Below are positions 13,954 to 20,675 of a stretch of 44,963 bases of DNA, one piece after another. A program made the translations under genes and the position numbers. Position 1 is the first letter of the stretch; each line of letters opens with the position of its first letter. Under the pieces are notes generated by a model. It searched no databases. It saw only the letters and a list, made by a program, of their open reading frames with translations, and had not been told where the DNA came from. Source of the DNA: a virus; the IMG/VR virus record IMGVR_UViG_3300049002_000024, positions 1-44,963 of that record. One strand, 5' to 3'.

Positions 13954-14316
13954 ATGACGAACGCGGACGTTACCCGGGACGAATCAGAGACCACCATCAC
14001 GCTCGAGCGCTCCCTCGGGCTCGTCGACGAGAAGGGGCGCGCCGTCGGCGGCTTCGCGTCCATTAGCAAGGAGCCACGGTACCGGGGCTCATGGGTCGCC
14101 AAGTATGCGCCCGACGGCACCTACCTCGAGACGGTACACGTGCGGGGGGAGATCCTCGGGTACGAGGTCGAGATCCGGGCGACGCGTGACGGCGAGACGT
14201 ACGGCGCGAGCCCGCGCAGCACGTACTACGGGACTCCCGAGGCAGCGCTCGCCGCCGCCATGAAGGGGCTCGCCGCGCAAGCGAAGCGCTACGCAAAGAA
14301 GTACGCCGCGAAGTGA
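13954..14316 (+). CDS. Array gene 1, hypothetical 120-residue protein
   Basis: The protein has an acidic N-terminus, a beta-rich middle (WVAKYAPDGTYLETVHVRGE, then GYEVEIRATRDG) and a Lys/Ala-rich C-terminal helix. It is the only gene between promoters P1 and P2. There is no Shine-Dalgarno, in agreement with a leaderless transcript. No family recognised. Confidence 0.65.
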   Translation: MTNADVTRDESETTITLERSLGLVDEKGRAVGGFASISKEPRYRGSWVAKYAPDGTYLETVHVRGEILGYEVEIRATRDGETYGASPRSTYYGTPEAALAAAMKGLAAQAKRYAKKYAAK

Positions 14317-14347
14317 CATCTCGCAGGACCCGTGTCGTCGTAACGCG

Positions 14348-14390
14348 TCGTACGATTTATCTTGCGATTCGTACGACGCTCGTGTAGAGT
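14348..14390 (+). promoter_or_regulatory. Promoter-operator P2 (TCGTACGA type)
   Basis: TCGTACGA at 14348-14355 and 14369-14376, -35 TTGCGA (14362-14367), 17-base spacer, -10 TAGAGT (14385-14390), ATG nine bases later. Operator spacing is 21 bases, as in P1. Confidence 0.75.
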
Positions 14391-14399
14391 CTTCTAACG

Positions 14400-14630
14400 A
14401 TGACGAACACGGCGACCCTCGCGACCCTCCCCGTCCTCGCCGGTGCCTACCGGAAGAAGCTGTCCGCCACCGCCCTGCTCACCCACACGGTCAACCTCGC
14501 GACCGGCGCCGTCCTCTGCACCCGGGTCAACCCGGACCACATGGCGGATGAGTACGCGCACACCGAGGAGGAAGCGGCCGCGGCCCCCACGTGTAAGCAG
14601 TGCCGAGCGCGCGACCCTCGGTTCGTCTGA
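14400..14630 (+). CDS. Array gene 2, small protein with CxxC
   Basis: A 76-residue protein, single cistron downstream of P2. It begins MTNTATLATL, similar in first residues to array gene 1 (MTNADV), and ends with CKQC. No Shine-Dalgarno. Function unknown. Confidence 0.6.
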   Translation: MTNTATLATLPVLAGAYRKKLSATALLTHTVNLATGAVLCTRVNPDHMADEYAHTEEEAAAAPTCKQCRARDPRFV

Positions 14631-14646
14631 AGGGGGCGGGGCGGCG

Positions 14647-14690
14647 TCGTACGATTGCGCTTGCATCGCGTCGTACGAGTCTGTTACACT
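14647..14690 (+). promoter_or_regulatory. Promoter-operator P3 (TCGTACGA type)
   Basis: TCGTACGA at 14647-14654 and 14671-14678, -35 TTGCAT (14661-14666), -10 TACACT (14685-14690) with an 18-base spacer. Here a leader of about 35 bases with AAAGGA precedes the ATG, unlike P1 and P2. Confidence 0.7.
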
Positions 14691-14730
14691 GGACTGGGGT
14701 GCGCCCCGCGAAAAATCAAAGGATTTGACG

Positions 14731-15058
14731 ATGCCCGCTAAGATTTCCGACACCTGCAAGATCGCTCTCGGCAAGCACCCGGAGCGCGACATCTGGTTCG
14801 TCCTATGGACGGAGACGCTCACCGGTCGGCGTCCTCGCGCTCTGTCCGTCCGCCTTCTGCGACCGGGGCGACGCGTTCCAGGCTGCCGTCAACGTCGCGC
14901 GCGACCTGTCCGGCGACCCTCGCCGCATGCGGAAGCATGCCAAGTGGCTCGACGTGTCGCAGCACGGCATCACGTCGGACACGCGCGCCGAAGCGATTAG
15001 CGGCGACGGCTCGCTCTTCGAGCGCGCGTGCACCGAGCTGCGCGCTTCCGTGTGGTGA
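14731..15058 (+). CDS. Array gene 3, interrupted by an apparent +1 frameshift
   Basis: Translation from the ATG (AAAGGA seven bases upstream) gives a sensible N-terminus (MPAKISDTCKIALGKHPERD, then IWFVLWTETLT). It turns into a basic shadow after about 14824. The adjacent frame continues with normal coding character (VGVLALCPSAFCDRGDAFQA to a TGA at 15056-15058). Skipping one base near 14824 joins them into a protein of about 108 residues. This may be a sequencing error, a real mutation or programmed shifting. Function unknown. Confidence 0.45.
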
Positions 15059-15075
15059 TCCGCTGATCCGCTAGC

Positions 15076-15128
15076 TTGCGTCTCGTCGTACGATTCTAGT
15101 TGCGTCTCGTCGTACGATACTCTAGAGT
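15076..15128 (+). promoter_or_regulatory. Promoter-operator P4 (TCGTACGA type, partly duplicated)
   Basis: TCGTACGA at 15086-15093 and 15110-15117, -35 TTGCGT (15100-15105), 17-base spacer, -10 TAGAGT (15123-15128). The 19-base stretch TTGCGTCTCGTCGTACGAT occurs twice, at 15076 and 15100, a local tandem duplication. Seven bases separate the -10 and ATG. Confidence 0.75.
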
Positions 15129-15135
15129 CGTTTTC

Positions 15136-15360
15136 ATGATGACGACGCGCACCGGCCGCCCCTCCGCTTCTAAGAAGGCCGCCAAGGCCTTCCTCACCCT
15201 CGCGCTCACCCACGTGGAAAGCGCGAGCATTCGCGCCTGGGCCACCACCGCCCACAACGGGCCGCTCTTCCTCGCCGAGGCGCAAGAGCGCCTCCGCGTC
15301 GGGCGCACCGATGCCACCACGTTCGCCACAGCGATCGTGTGCTTAGCCATCGGGCTCTAG
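15136..15360 (+). CDS. Array gene 4, small basic protein
   Basis: A 74-residue protein with a basic N-terminus and a helical segment KKAAKAFLTLALTHVES. The RRKFVALLTLALRPG segment of array gene 5 is similar (LTLAL plus basic N-terminus), so genes 4 and 5 may be diverged duplicates. Leaderless by promoter spacing. Confidence 0.6.
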   Translation: MMTTRTGRPSASKKAAKAFLTLALTHVESASIRAWATTAHNGPLFLAEAQERLRVGRTDATTFATAIVCLAIGL

Positions 15361-15390
15361 GCCCCACGGGGGCGCTACCCCGCCGCGTCC

Positions 15391-15438
15391 CCGTACGACG
15401 ATTTGCCGCTTGCACTCGTACGACGAATCATCTAGAGT
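15391..15438 (+). promoter_or_regulatory. Promoter-operator P5 (TCGTACGA type)
   Basis: CCGTACGA (15391-15398, one mismatch) and TCGTACGA (15416-15423) flank TTGCAC (15410-15415). After 17 bases comes TAGAGT (15433-15438), and ATG follows nine bases later. Confidence 0.75.
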
Positions 15439-15447
15439 CTTCTAACG

Positions 15448-15681
15448 ATGCCGACGACGCCCCGCACCCGCCGCAAGTTTGTTGCTCTCCTGACCCTCGC
15501 GCTCCGCCCCGGCACCCCCGGCGAAGCGACCGCGGCATGGCTCGCGGTCGCGCGCGAGGGAGCCCGACTCGCGTACCCCCTCGACACTCTCTACGACGCG
15601 CACAAGGCGACGCTCGTTGACGAGCTGGGGATCTGGCCGCTCGTCGTCGACGCCTACTACGACGTCGCTGGCGTCGCCTGA
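15448..15681 (+). CDS. Array gene 5, small helical protein
   Basis: A 77-residue protein: basic N-terminus, LTLAL-containing helix, then an acidic helical half. Probably related to array gene 4. No known family. A strong hairpin follows the stop. Confidence 0.6.
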   Translation: MPTTPRTRRKFVALLTLALRPGTPGEATAAWLAVAREGARLAYPLDTLYDAHKATLVDELGIWPLVVDAYYDVAGVA

Positions 15682-15697
15682 CACCACCCCGCAAACC

Positions 15698-15717
15698 GGG
15701 CCCCGATGTCGGGGCCC
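15698..15717 (+). terminator. Strong hairpin after array gene 5
   Basis: GGGCCCCGA (15698-15706) and TCGGGGCCC (15709-15717) form a 9-bp stem with a two-base loop, followed by CCTTCCTC. The U-tract is poor, so it may be a partial terminator allowing some read-through. Confidence 0.5.
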
Positions 15718-15741
15718 CTTCCTCACCCCCGGAGGTCTCTC

Positions 15742-15939
15742 ATGTCCAAACCTACGACGTTCACCGCGTGCCTCGCCGCGCTCACGCTCGACGCGTTCCC
15801 GACCCTAGGGCTCGACTACAGCAACGCCGTACCCTGCGGCGAGTGCGACCGCTGCAAGGCGCGCGCTGCCGCGAAGGCCCGACGGTTGTGCCCCGTCGAC
15901 GGATGCCCGCCATGCCCGTTCGACGGGGGGTGCTCGTGA
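15742..15939 (+). CDS. Cys-rich zinc-binding-like microprotein
   Basis: GGAGG lies six bases before the ATG. The 65-residue product has CGECDRC and CPVDGCPPCPFDGGC motifs, a dense metal-ligand cluster in its second half. Stop overlaps the next GTG. Function unknown. Confidence 0.6.
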   Translation: MSKPTTFTACLAALTLDAFPTLGLDYSNAVPCGECDRCKARAAAKARRLCPVDGCPPCPFDGGCS

Positions 15940-16139
15940 GCAAGCTGCTGTCCCCTGCGATGATCACGGTGCTGCGCGCCGCGGCAGCGAGCAAGTACGG
16001 AACGGTGTCCCCGGGCAGCCTACACGGCAGCCGTCAGACGATCGACGCACTCGAGCGCCGCGGCATGCTCAAAGCAGTGTGGCGCCACGGATTCCGGCAG
16101 TACGGGATCACCGATGCCGGCCGCGCAGCGCTCGCGTAA
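15936..16139 (+). CDS. Winged-helix-like DNA-binding protein
   Basis: A 67-residue protein: MITVLRAAAAS, SPGSLHGSRQTIDALERRGM, then YGITDAGRAAL. This matches a minimal winged helix of the phage type that ends in a ITxxGRxAL wing. GTG overlaps the upstream TGA. A candidate regulator within the array. Confidence 0.6.
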   Translation: MSKLLSPAMITVLRAAAASKYGTVSPGSLHGSRQTIDALERRGMLKAVWRHGFRQYGITDAGRAALA

Positions 16140-16155
16140 AGCGCCGCGTCGTCAC

Positions 16156-16173
16156 TTGCGTCTCGTCGTACGG
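16156..16173 (+). other. Decayed TCGTACGA promoter remnant
   Basis: TTGCGT (16156-16161) followed by TCGTACGG (16166-16173) resembles the array promoters, but no -10 box or gene follows at the expected distance. The 16140-16272 interval has no ORF that I support. Confidence 0.45.
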
Positions 16174-16272
16174 GGGTCTGGCACGTCGAACCGACGTCAT
16201 GTTCCACAGCGCGGTTGACCGGTGTACGCGATCACCGCAAAAAGGCCGCGCCGTTCTGCAGGGTTAGTATCG

Positions 16273-16315
16273 TCGTACGATTCTCGTTGCACTCGTCGTA
16301 CGAGTCGTGTAGTCT
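16273..16315 (+). promoter_or_regulatory. Promoter-operator P6 (TCGTACGA type)
   Basis: TCGTACGA at 16273-16280 and 16296-16303, -35 TTGCAC (16287-16292), 17-base spacer, -10 TAGTCT (16310-16315), and ATG nine bases later. Confidence 0.75.
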
Positions 16316-16324
16316 CTCCTAACG

Positions 16325-16610
16325 ATGAACGACACGACGACGACCCGCCCCGCCGACGCTACCGACCTCACCGTAGGTTGCGGTGTTCCAGTGGAACACC
16401 CGCGCCGTCAACCCCGACGGCACCCTCAAGGGGGCCCCTAAGGCTGCCGATGGTGCCTTCCGTGGCTACGCTGCGCACGGCTACGGCGACTACCTCCCCG
16501 GCGGAAACCCGATCTATCAGGGGCCCGTGCGTGAGTACTACGGCACCGCGCTCTCCGACTGCGACCCGGACTCCCCCGCGGCGCTGCGGATCGTCGGGTA
16601 CTCCTTCTAA
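16325..16610 (+). CDS. Array gene 6, in two frames
   Basis: From the ATG at 16325 (promoter spacing as in P1) the frame runs 38 codons to a TAA at 16439. A second, better-looking frame starts at GTG 16383 and runs to 16610 (WNTRAVNPDGTLKGAPKAADG and on to a Tyr/Gly-rich end). Skipping one base near 16382 would fuse them. Either the second part is translated from GTG after TAGG, or the gene carries a frameshift like array gene 3. Unknown function. Confidence 0.45.
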
Positions 16611-16653
16611 AAGCGACCCGCCCGAAGCGGGGCCCGGGATCGCCCGCCCACCG

Positions 16654-16698
16654 TCCTACGATTTCCAGTTGCATTCCGTACGACGAGTCTGCTACACA
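16654..16698 (+). promoter_or_regulatory. Promoter-operator P7 (degenerate TCGTACGA type)
   Basis: TCCTACGA (16654-16661) and CCGTACGA (16676-16683), each with one mismatch, flank TTGCAT (16669-16674). TACACA (16693-16698) is a possible -10 with an 18-base spacer. It drives a three-gene operon with normal ribosome-binding sites. Confidence 0.6.
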
Positions 16699-16750
16699 TG
16701 AGAGCGTGGGGATCCGGGCCGATGCGCCGCGGCCCCCGCAGGAGCACCCG

Positions 16751-16984
16751 ATGGCACGCAAGGTTACGAAGCCCAAGATCGTCCGCGCCCCCGACCTCGC
16801 CGATCTCCTCGACAGCGAGAGCTTTGCCGAGGCGCAGTCTCATCTCGCCGTGATCGTGTCCGCATTCGGCCACGCCGAATCCTGCGAGACGGCGGCGGAC
16901 TTCCTCGCCAACCTGACCGACGCGCTCGGCGAGCTTGACGCGCTCCGTGACGCGATCAACGAGTGCCTCACCGAGGCCGGATGA
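16751..16984 (+). CDS. Small acidic helical protein
   Basis: CAGGAG is six bases before the ATG. A 77-residue protein, mostly amphipathic helix with an acidic C-terminal part. Its TGA overlaps the next ATG. No family recognised. Confidence 0.6.
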   Translation: MARKVTKPKIVRAPDLADLLDSESFAEAQSHLAVIVSAFGHAESCETAADFLANLTDALGELDALRDAINECLTEAG

Positions 16985-17127
16985 GTCGTCGCGTCGTGCA
17001 CGCACGCGCGCAGGGTGGCGCTCTCTGCAGCCGCACCGTCGTCGCGCCGACGACGGTGGTACGCGCCGACGTCACCTGCCAGAAATGTCTCGCAGCACTC
17101 AAGGAGTTTCCGTCATGGCCAAACTGA
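16981..17127 (+). CDS. 48-residue Cys-containing microprotein
   Basis: ATG overlaps the previous TGA (ATGA). The product has a basic N-terminus, a strand TVVAPTTVVRADV and a CQKC pair. It overlaps the following gene by 13 bases. Unknown function. Confidence 0.5.
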   Translation: MSRRVVHARAQGGALCSRTVVAPTTVVRADVTCQKCLAALKEFPSWPN

Positions 17128-17432
17128 CTCCCGTCCCCGTCCGTGATCACGTGCGCAAGCTCCTCGACGCTGGCGACGAGTCGACCGCCGCCCGCATGCT
17201 CGCCGCCGTCACCCCCCGCGGCCCCGTCAAGCCTGGCCCGGTCCCGCGCGCTGGCGAGGCTGGCAAACCCGTCACGTTCAAGGCCAGCGCCGACGAACGC
17301 GCCATGTACGAGGAGCAAGCGCTCGAGGACGGGTTCGAGAAGCCGGACGGATCGGCCAATCTTAGCGACTGGATCCGCGACTGCCTTACGGCGCGCATTG
17401 AGGCAAGCGCCCCGGCCCGCCGCCGCCGCTGA
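17115..17432 (+). CDS. Ribbon-helix-helix-like DNA-binding protein
   Basis: The 105-residue protein has a clear ribbon-helix-helix pattern in its second half: strand KPVTFKAS, helix ADERAMYEEQALEDG, helix NLSDWIRDCLTARIEA, and a basic tail. AAGGAG is eight bases before the ATG. RHH proteins bind tandem short palindromes cooperatively and often autoregulate. Being transcribed from a TCGTACGA-type promoter, this is a reasonable candidate for the repressor of the array. That link is inference. Confidence 0.6.
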   Translation: MAKLTPVPVRDHVRKLLDAGDESTAARMLAAVTPRGPVKPGPVPRAGEAGKPVTFKASADERAMYEEQALEDGFEKPDGSANLSDWIRDCLTARIEASAPARRRR

Positions 17433-17558
17433 TACATCCTTCCGCAGAGAGTGTACGAGAAAGCTTGACCCCGGTCAGCGCGCGTCGTAACGGAGAATGA
17501 ACGTGTCGTAGGTTTCAGTGAACGGAACCCACCGACACCGACATCCTCCGGGGGGGAC
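17433..17558 (+). promoter_or_regulatory. Intergenic region with possible promoter and TGAAC half sites
   Basis: CTTGACC near 17464-17470 could be a -35 element. TGAACG occurs twice further down (near 17497 and 17519), matching the half sites around the switch. A GGGGGG tract precedes the ATG at 17559. No ORF is supported here. Confidence 0.35.
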
Positions 17559-18005
17559 ATGGCGACAGCGGACAGGGAGCAGGGGGCGGACCTATCCGAG
17601 CACGAGCGCACGGCACTGCGGGTGCTGCGGCCGCTCGTTCAATCGGCTCTCAACCACGCCAGCGACGAGCTAATCAGCCGCGGCCGACAGCTTGAGCTGT
17701 CGCGCTGCTTCGAAGCGCTGGCGGTGATCGATCGGCTCATAGGGAGCGCTGCCGCGACCTACAGCCGGGAAGAGCACCAGCTCACGTGTATCCGCGTCGG
17801 CACCGCCGCCGGGTACACGGTGGCGTTCTCGAGCGATGGCACGGTGGCGTTTTTACCTGACGGTTGCGCCATCGACGAGTTACTCGAGGTAGAGGGCCCG
17901 ATTGACGAACCGCTTCGGCAGTACCTAGCCGCGCTCGACACTCATCACGAGGCGTTTGCAGGCTGGGTGCGGGCCACGAGCGACGCCCCCGAGGGCGAAT
18001 CGTGA
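17559..18005 (+). CDS. Hypothetical 148-residue protein
   Basis: N-terminal half helical (EHERTALRVLRPLVQSAL), C-terminal half with a strand pair (GYTVAFSSDGTVAFLPDG). First gene of a new run of overlapping cistrons. No motif recognised. Confidence 0.6.
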   Translation: MATADREQGADLSEHERTALRVLRPLVQSALNHASDELISRGRQLELSRCFEALAVIDRLIGSAAATYSREEHQLTCIRVGTAAGYTVAFSSDGTVAFLPDGCAIDELLEVEGPIDEPLRQYLAALDTHHEAFAGWVRATSDAPEGES

Positions 18006-18202
18006 GCGACACCGACGAGCTGCAGCGAACGCTCGCGAACGCTCGCACGCGATTGGCGGAGTCTGACAGCTACGTGTGCGCCCTCCTCGCGCGCGTGCAA
18101 GAGCTACAGGCGGAGCGTGACCTCGCGCAAGCCATGTTGCGACGCGCTGCACAGGCGACCGTCCGACTCCTCGAGCTGGTGCTACGTGTCGCGAATAGAT
18201 GA
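18002..18202 (+). CDS. Coiled-coil microprotein
   Basis: A 66-residue protein that is one long heptad-bearing helix (ELQRTLANARTRLAES to LLARVQELQAERDLAQAMLR). GTG overlaps the previous stop and its TGA overlaps the next ATG. Probably a small oligomerisation protein. Unknown function. Confidence 0.5.
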   Translation: MSDTDELQRTLANARTRLAESDSYVCALLARVQELQAERDLAQAMLRRAAQATVRLLELVLRVANR

Positions 18203-18477
18203 CGCTTCACTCTATCCGGGCGCAGCTCGGGCGCGCCGTGCTTGTGCGCGAGTGCATGCCGATGCTCGCGGTCGCGCTTGCCGTCGGGATCGCGTGCACG
18301 TCGAGGTGCCGTGAGACATCGCGAATACCCGTGCAAGGAGCAGGGATGCGGCCGCCCAGCGTGGCAAGGGAGAGCGCTCTGCGAGATGCACACGCGCCAG
18401 AGGCGCGAGGCCAAGCGCGCGCGCGCGGCGTCGCGGCGCGCGGGCCGCGGGACATGCCTCAATGCGGACTGCGGTAA
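18199..18477 (+). CDS. Uncertain short protein with hydrophobic segment
   Basis: ATG overlaps the previous TGA, and the first 38 codons show good codon bias and a hydrophobic stretch (MPMLAVALAVGIACTSRC) like a signal or membrane helix. After about 18311 the frame runs under the zinc-finger/HTH gene and looks like shadow coding, so the true end is unclear. Confidence 0.3.
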   Translation: MTLHSIRAQLGRAVLVRECMPMLAVALAVGIACTSRCRETSRIPVQGAGMRPPSVARESALRDAHAPEARGQARARGVAARGPRDMPQCGLR

Positions 18478-19480
18478 CGCGGTCGTGTACGGCAGCGAGC
18501 TGTGCGTACCGTGCACCGTCGTCGCGCGACTCGAGGCGGAGCGTATCGCGGCGCCGCGACTCGAGGCGGAGCGTATCGCCGCAGAGAACGCAGCGCACGA
18601 CGCGGCCGCGGCAGCAAGCACGTCAACGTGGGAGCTACCAGATGTCGTACCGCGCTGGCGTCCGCCTATCGTCGTCGTCGAGGAGTCGCCGCCGCCGCCA
18701 CCACCACAAGAGGAGCCACCTTTGTTCGCCGACGTCATGCAACACATCGCCCCGCCCGGGCGCCGCATCATCGTGACGCCGCCCGCGCCGCGGCAAGCGC
18801 CCGCGCCGACGACGCCACCGGCGCCGATCCCTGTACCGGCACCGCCGCCGCAAGCGCCACCGAACCGGTATCCACCATTGCGAGATGCCATGGCAGACAA
18901 CGGAATCCCGACCGACATGGTTCCGCGCGTGCGCGCGTTGCGACGCCGCGTCGAGGAAGCGCCGCTGAATACGGCAGCGAAGAAACTGTATGACGATGCG
19001 CTCGTCGCTGACATCGTCGCCACCGCGAACGAAGTGATCGCTCGCGGTGGTTCGCAAGCCAACTTCTCGCGCGCTACCAACCTTCCGCAACCGAGCGTGA
19101 GCAACTGGCGGCGCGCGGCGCGCGAGGGGTTGTCGTACCGCAATCCGCCGCACCGGAGGCGCGACGAGCCACGACTCCGCACGCCGCGCGCCAGCATTCG
19201 CGTCGAGGAGGCGCTTGCTGCGCCACGTCCAACCCTTGCGCCCGTTGCAGCGAGCGCGTTGCCACAGCTTCCGACGACACCGCCACCCAAGGAGCCGACC
19301 ATGCCAGCACCGACGACGATCCCTACCAAGTCCAAGCGCACCGCGCCGAACGGCAAGCCGACCAGCGACACCCTACACCGCGCCGTGGCGTCACTCCTCG
19401 ATCTCGAGGAGATCGGCGCGATGGACGCCGAGACCGTGGTCGCCTCGCTGCGCGGTGTGCTCGCGCGCATGGATGGATAG
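18311..19480 (+). CDS. Zinc-finger / Pro-rich / HTH multidomain protein
   Basis: The N-terminus has two CxxxxC-type metal sites (PCKEQGCGRPAW and CEMH; CLNADCGNAVVYGSELCVPC). A perfect 24-bp direct repeat with a 30-bp period encodes RLEAERIAA twice. A long Pro-rich linker follows. A basic HTH-like segment comes next (ARGGSQANFSRATNLPQPSV and SNWRRAAREG), then a second Pro-rich linker and a helical tail. It is probably a DNA-binding protein. Start chosen at GTG 18311 because the first zinc knuckle begins eight residues later. Confidence 0.6.
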   Translation: MRHREYPCKEQGCGRPAWQGRALCEMHTRQRREAKRARAASRRAGRGTCLNADCGNAVVYGSELCVPCTVVARLEAERIAAPRLEAERIAAENAAHDAAAAASTSTWELPDVVPRWRPPIVVVEESPPPPPPQEEPPLFADVMQHIAPPGRRIIVTPPAPRQAPAPTTPPAPIPVPAPPPQAPPNRYPPLRDAMADNGIPTDMVPRVRALRRRVEEAPLNTAAKKLYDDALVADIVATANEVIARGGSQANFSRATNLPQPSVSNWRRAAREGLSYRNPPHRRRDEPRLRTPRASIRVEEALAAPRPTLAPVAASALPQLPTTPPPKEPTMPAPTTIPTKSKRTAPNGKPTSDTLHRAVASLLDLEEIGAMDAETVVASLRGVLARMDG

Positions 19481-19482
19481 TC

Positions 19483-19629
19483 GTGAGCACCGACAAGCCG
19501 CTCGCCGACATCACCCGGCGATCGTTGCTCGAGGCGCTCGTGCGCGAGATGCCAGCCGACCAGGTGGAGATCTGGATCGCTGCGATCGAGCGCTCGCAGC
19601 CGCGCAAGCGCCCCGGCGCCAAAAAGTAG
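19483..19629 (+). CDS. 48-residue stand-alone copy of a regulator tail
   Basis: Starting at GTG two bases after the previous stop, this microprotein contains RRSLLEALVREMPADQV. It aligns without gaps to the C-terminal tail of the HTH regulator at 5659 (RNLLAGYVRTMPIDQV and onward) with 13 identical positions in about 29. It has no DNA-binding domain. If the tail is an interaction module, the microprotein could bind the regulator and change its activity. This is inference from similarity. Confidence 0.65.
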   Translation: MSTDKPLADITRRSLLEALVREMPADQVEIWIAAIERSQPRKRPGAKK

Positions 19630-19696
19630 CATCACGCGCGCGCGAGCCTTAGCCTAGGAGAGCTGTAGCAGTACCCACCCGACGACGGAGCAAGCG

Positions 19697-19915
19697 ATGC
19701 CGCAACGCAACGGACTGCCAAAAATTCCACGCGAAATTCTCGACGAAGCGATCGCCAACGGATGGAGTGTGGCGCGCGCAAAAGGCGACCACTTGCGATG
19801 GACCAATCCACGGGCCACGCGCGTCGTGTTCTCAGCGGGGACACCGTCCGATCGCCGGACATGGTTCAACCATCTAGCCTCGCTCCGTCGAGCGTTACGC
19901 GGTTCGGCACCGTGA
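19697..19915 (+). CDS. HicA-like small protein
   Basis: The 72-residue protein has the HicA-type pattern: GWSVARAKGDHLRWTNP, a strand RVVFSAGTPSD and a final helix. HicA toxins are mRNA-cleaving proteins with a catalytic His in a G-(S/D)-H motif, here H33. No HicB partner is visible: the next gene (19912) is not an obvious HicB. It could be a domesticated phage relative. Confidence 0.6.
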   Translation: MPQRNGLPKIPREILDEAIANGWSVARAKGDHLRWTNPRATRVVFSAGTPSDRRTWFNHLASLRRALRGSAP

Positions 19916-20229
19916 ACGATCAACCCGAGGGAGGCGAGGAGAGCGCGCGCAACGTTGACGTGCACGTGACCCTGCAGCAAGGCCAGCGCGGGAACGCGAT
20001 CCGGGCCCTCTTGCAAGAGTACGACGGCAGCGAGCGGATCATCGCGGCAGCCGGTTCGACCCTCCTGCTCCTCGCGGAAGCGATCGACCATGCGATCACG
20101 TCATCGCAGGGCAAGCGCGGCGAGACGCGCATCGTGTTGGAGATCTCGTCGAGGAATGGCGACGTGCCGTCGTTCCATATCGGCTGGTTTTCAAACGCCG
20201 AGTGCAAGCGGATGGACGCGGAGTCGTGA
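19912..20229 (+). CDS. Hypothetical 105-residue protein
   Basis: GTG overlaps the HicA-like stop. The protein has strand NVDVHVTLQQGQ, an Ala/Leu-rich helix, strand ETRIVLEIS and a terminal region. An antitoxin role for the preceding gene is possible by position, but no HicB motif is seen. Confidence 0.5.
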   Translation: MNDQPEGGEESARNVDVHVTLQQGQRGNAIRALLQEYDGSERIIAAAGSTLLLLAEAIDHAITSSQGKRGETRIVLEISSRNGDVPSFHIGWFSNAECKRMDAES

Positions 20230-20675
20230 GCGAGGAGGAGCCACGCGACCCCGGCGTGCTGTCGCTGTCGCTGCACAAGCGTCACCGCGACCTCGAGCAA
20301 GACAACGAGCGCCTCGCCTCTGAGCTGGCGGAGCTGCGCCAGCGGCTGCGCGCACTTGATGGCGGTATCACGACTGGGGAAATCACGAAGCACTCGCGAG
20401 AGCCGTGCAAGTGGCATCTGCGCGTTATCGTCGACGAGACAACGCCCGTTGTACGGTGCTCGGACTGCAACACCAGACTCGACGCGCACACTGTGCTGCT
20501 GCAGTACGCGAAGGAGGAGCGTCGCTTCCGCTGGAGTGAGACGAGCGCGAAGGAGGAGCGGAGCAAGCTCCTTGCCGAGATCCAAATCTTGAAGCGGCAA
20601 CGCTCTCGCCTCCGCTCGCAGGTGAGGAAGGCAGGCGGCACCCCGTGGGAGTCGTGGCACAAGGAGCCAACGTGA
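20226..20675 (+). CDS. Coiled-coil / zinc-knuckle protein
   Basis: N-terminal coiled coil (HRDLEQDNERLASELAELRQ), then C-x2-H and C-x2-C (CKWH, CSDC), and a second coiled coil at the C-terminus (ERSKLLAEIQILKRQRSRL). GTG overlaps the previous TGA. Likely dimeric metal-binding. Function unknown. Confidence 0.55.
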   Translation: MSEEEPRDPGVLSLSLHKRHRDLEQDNERLASELAELRQRLRALDGGITTGEITKHSREPCKWHLRVIVDETTPVVRCSDCNTRLDAHTVLLQYAKEERRFRWSETSAKEERSKLLAEIQILKRQRSRLRSQVRKAGGTPWESWHKEPT

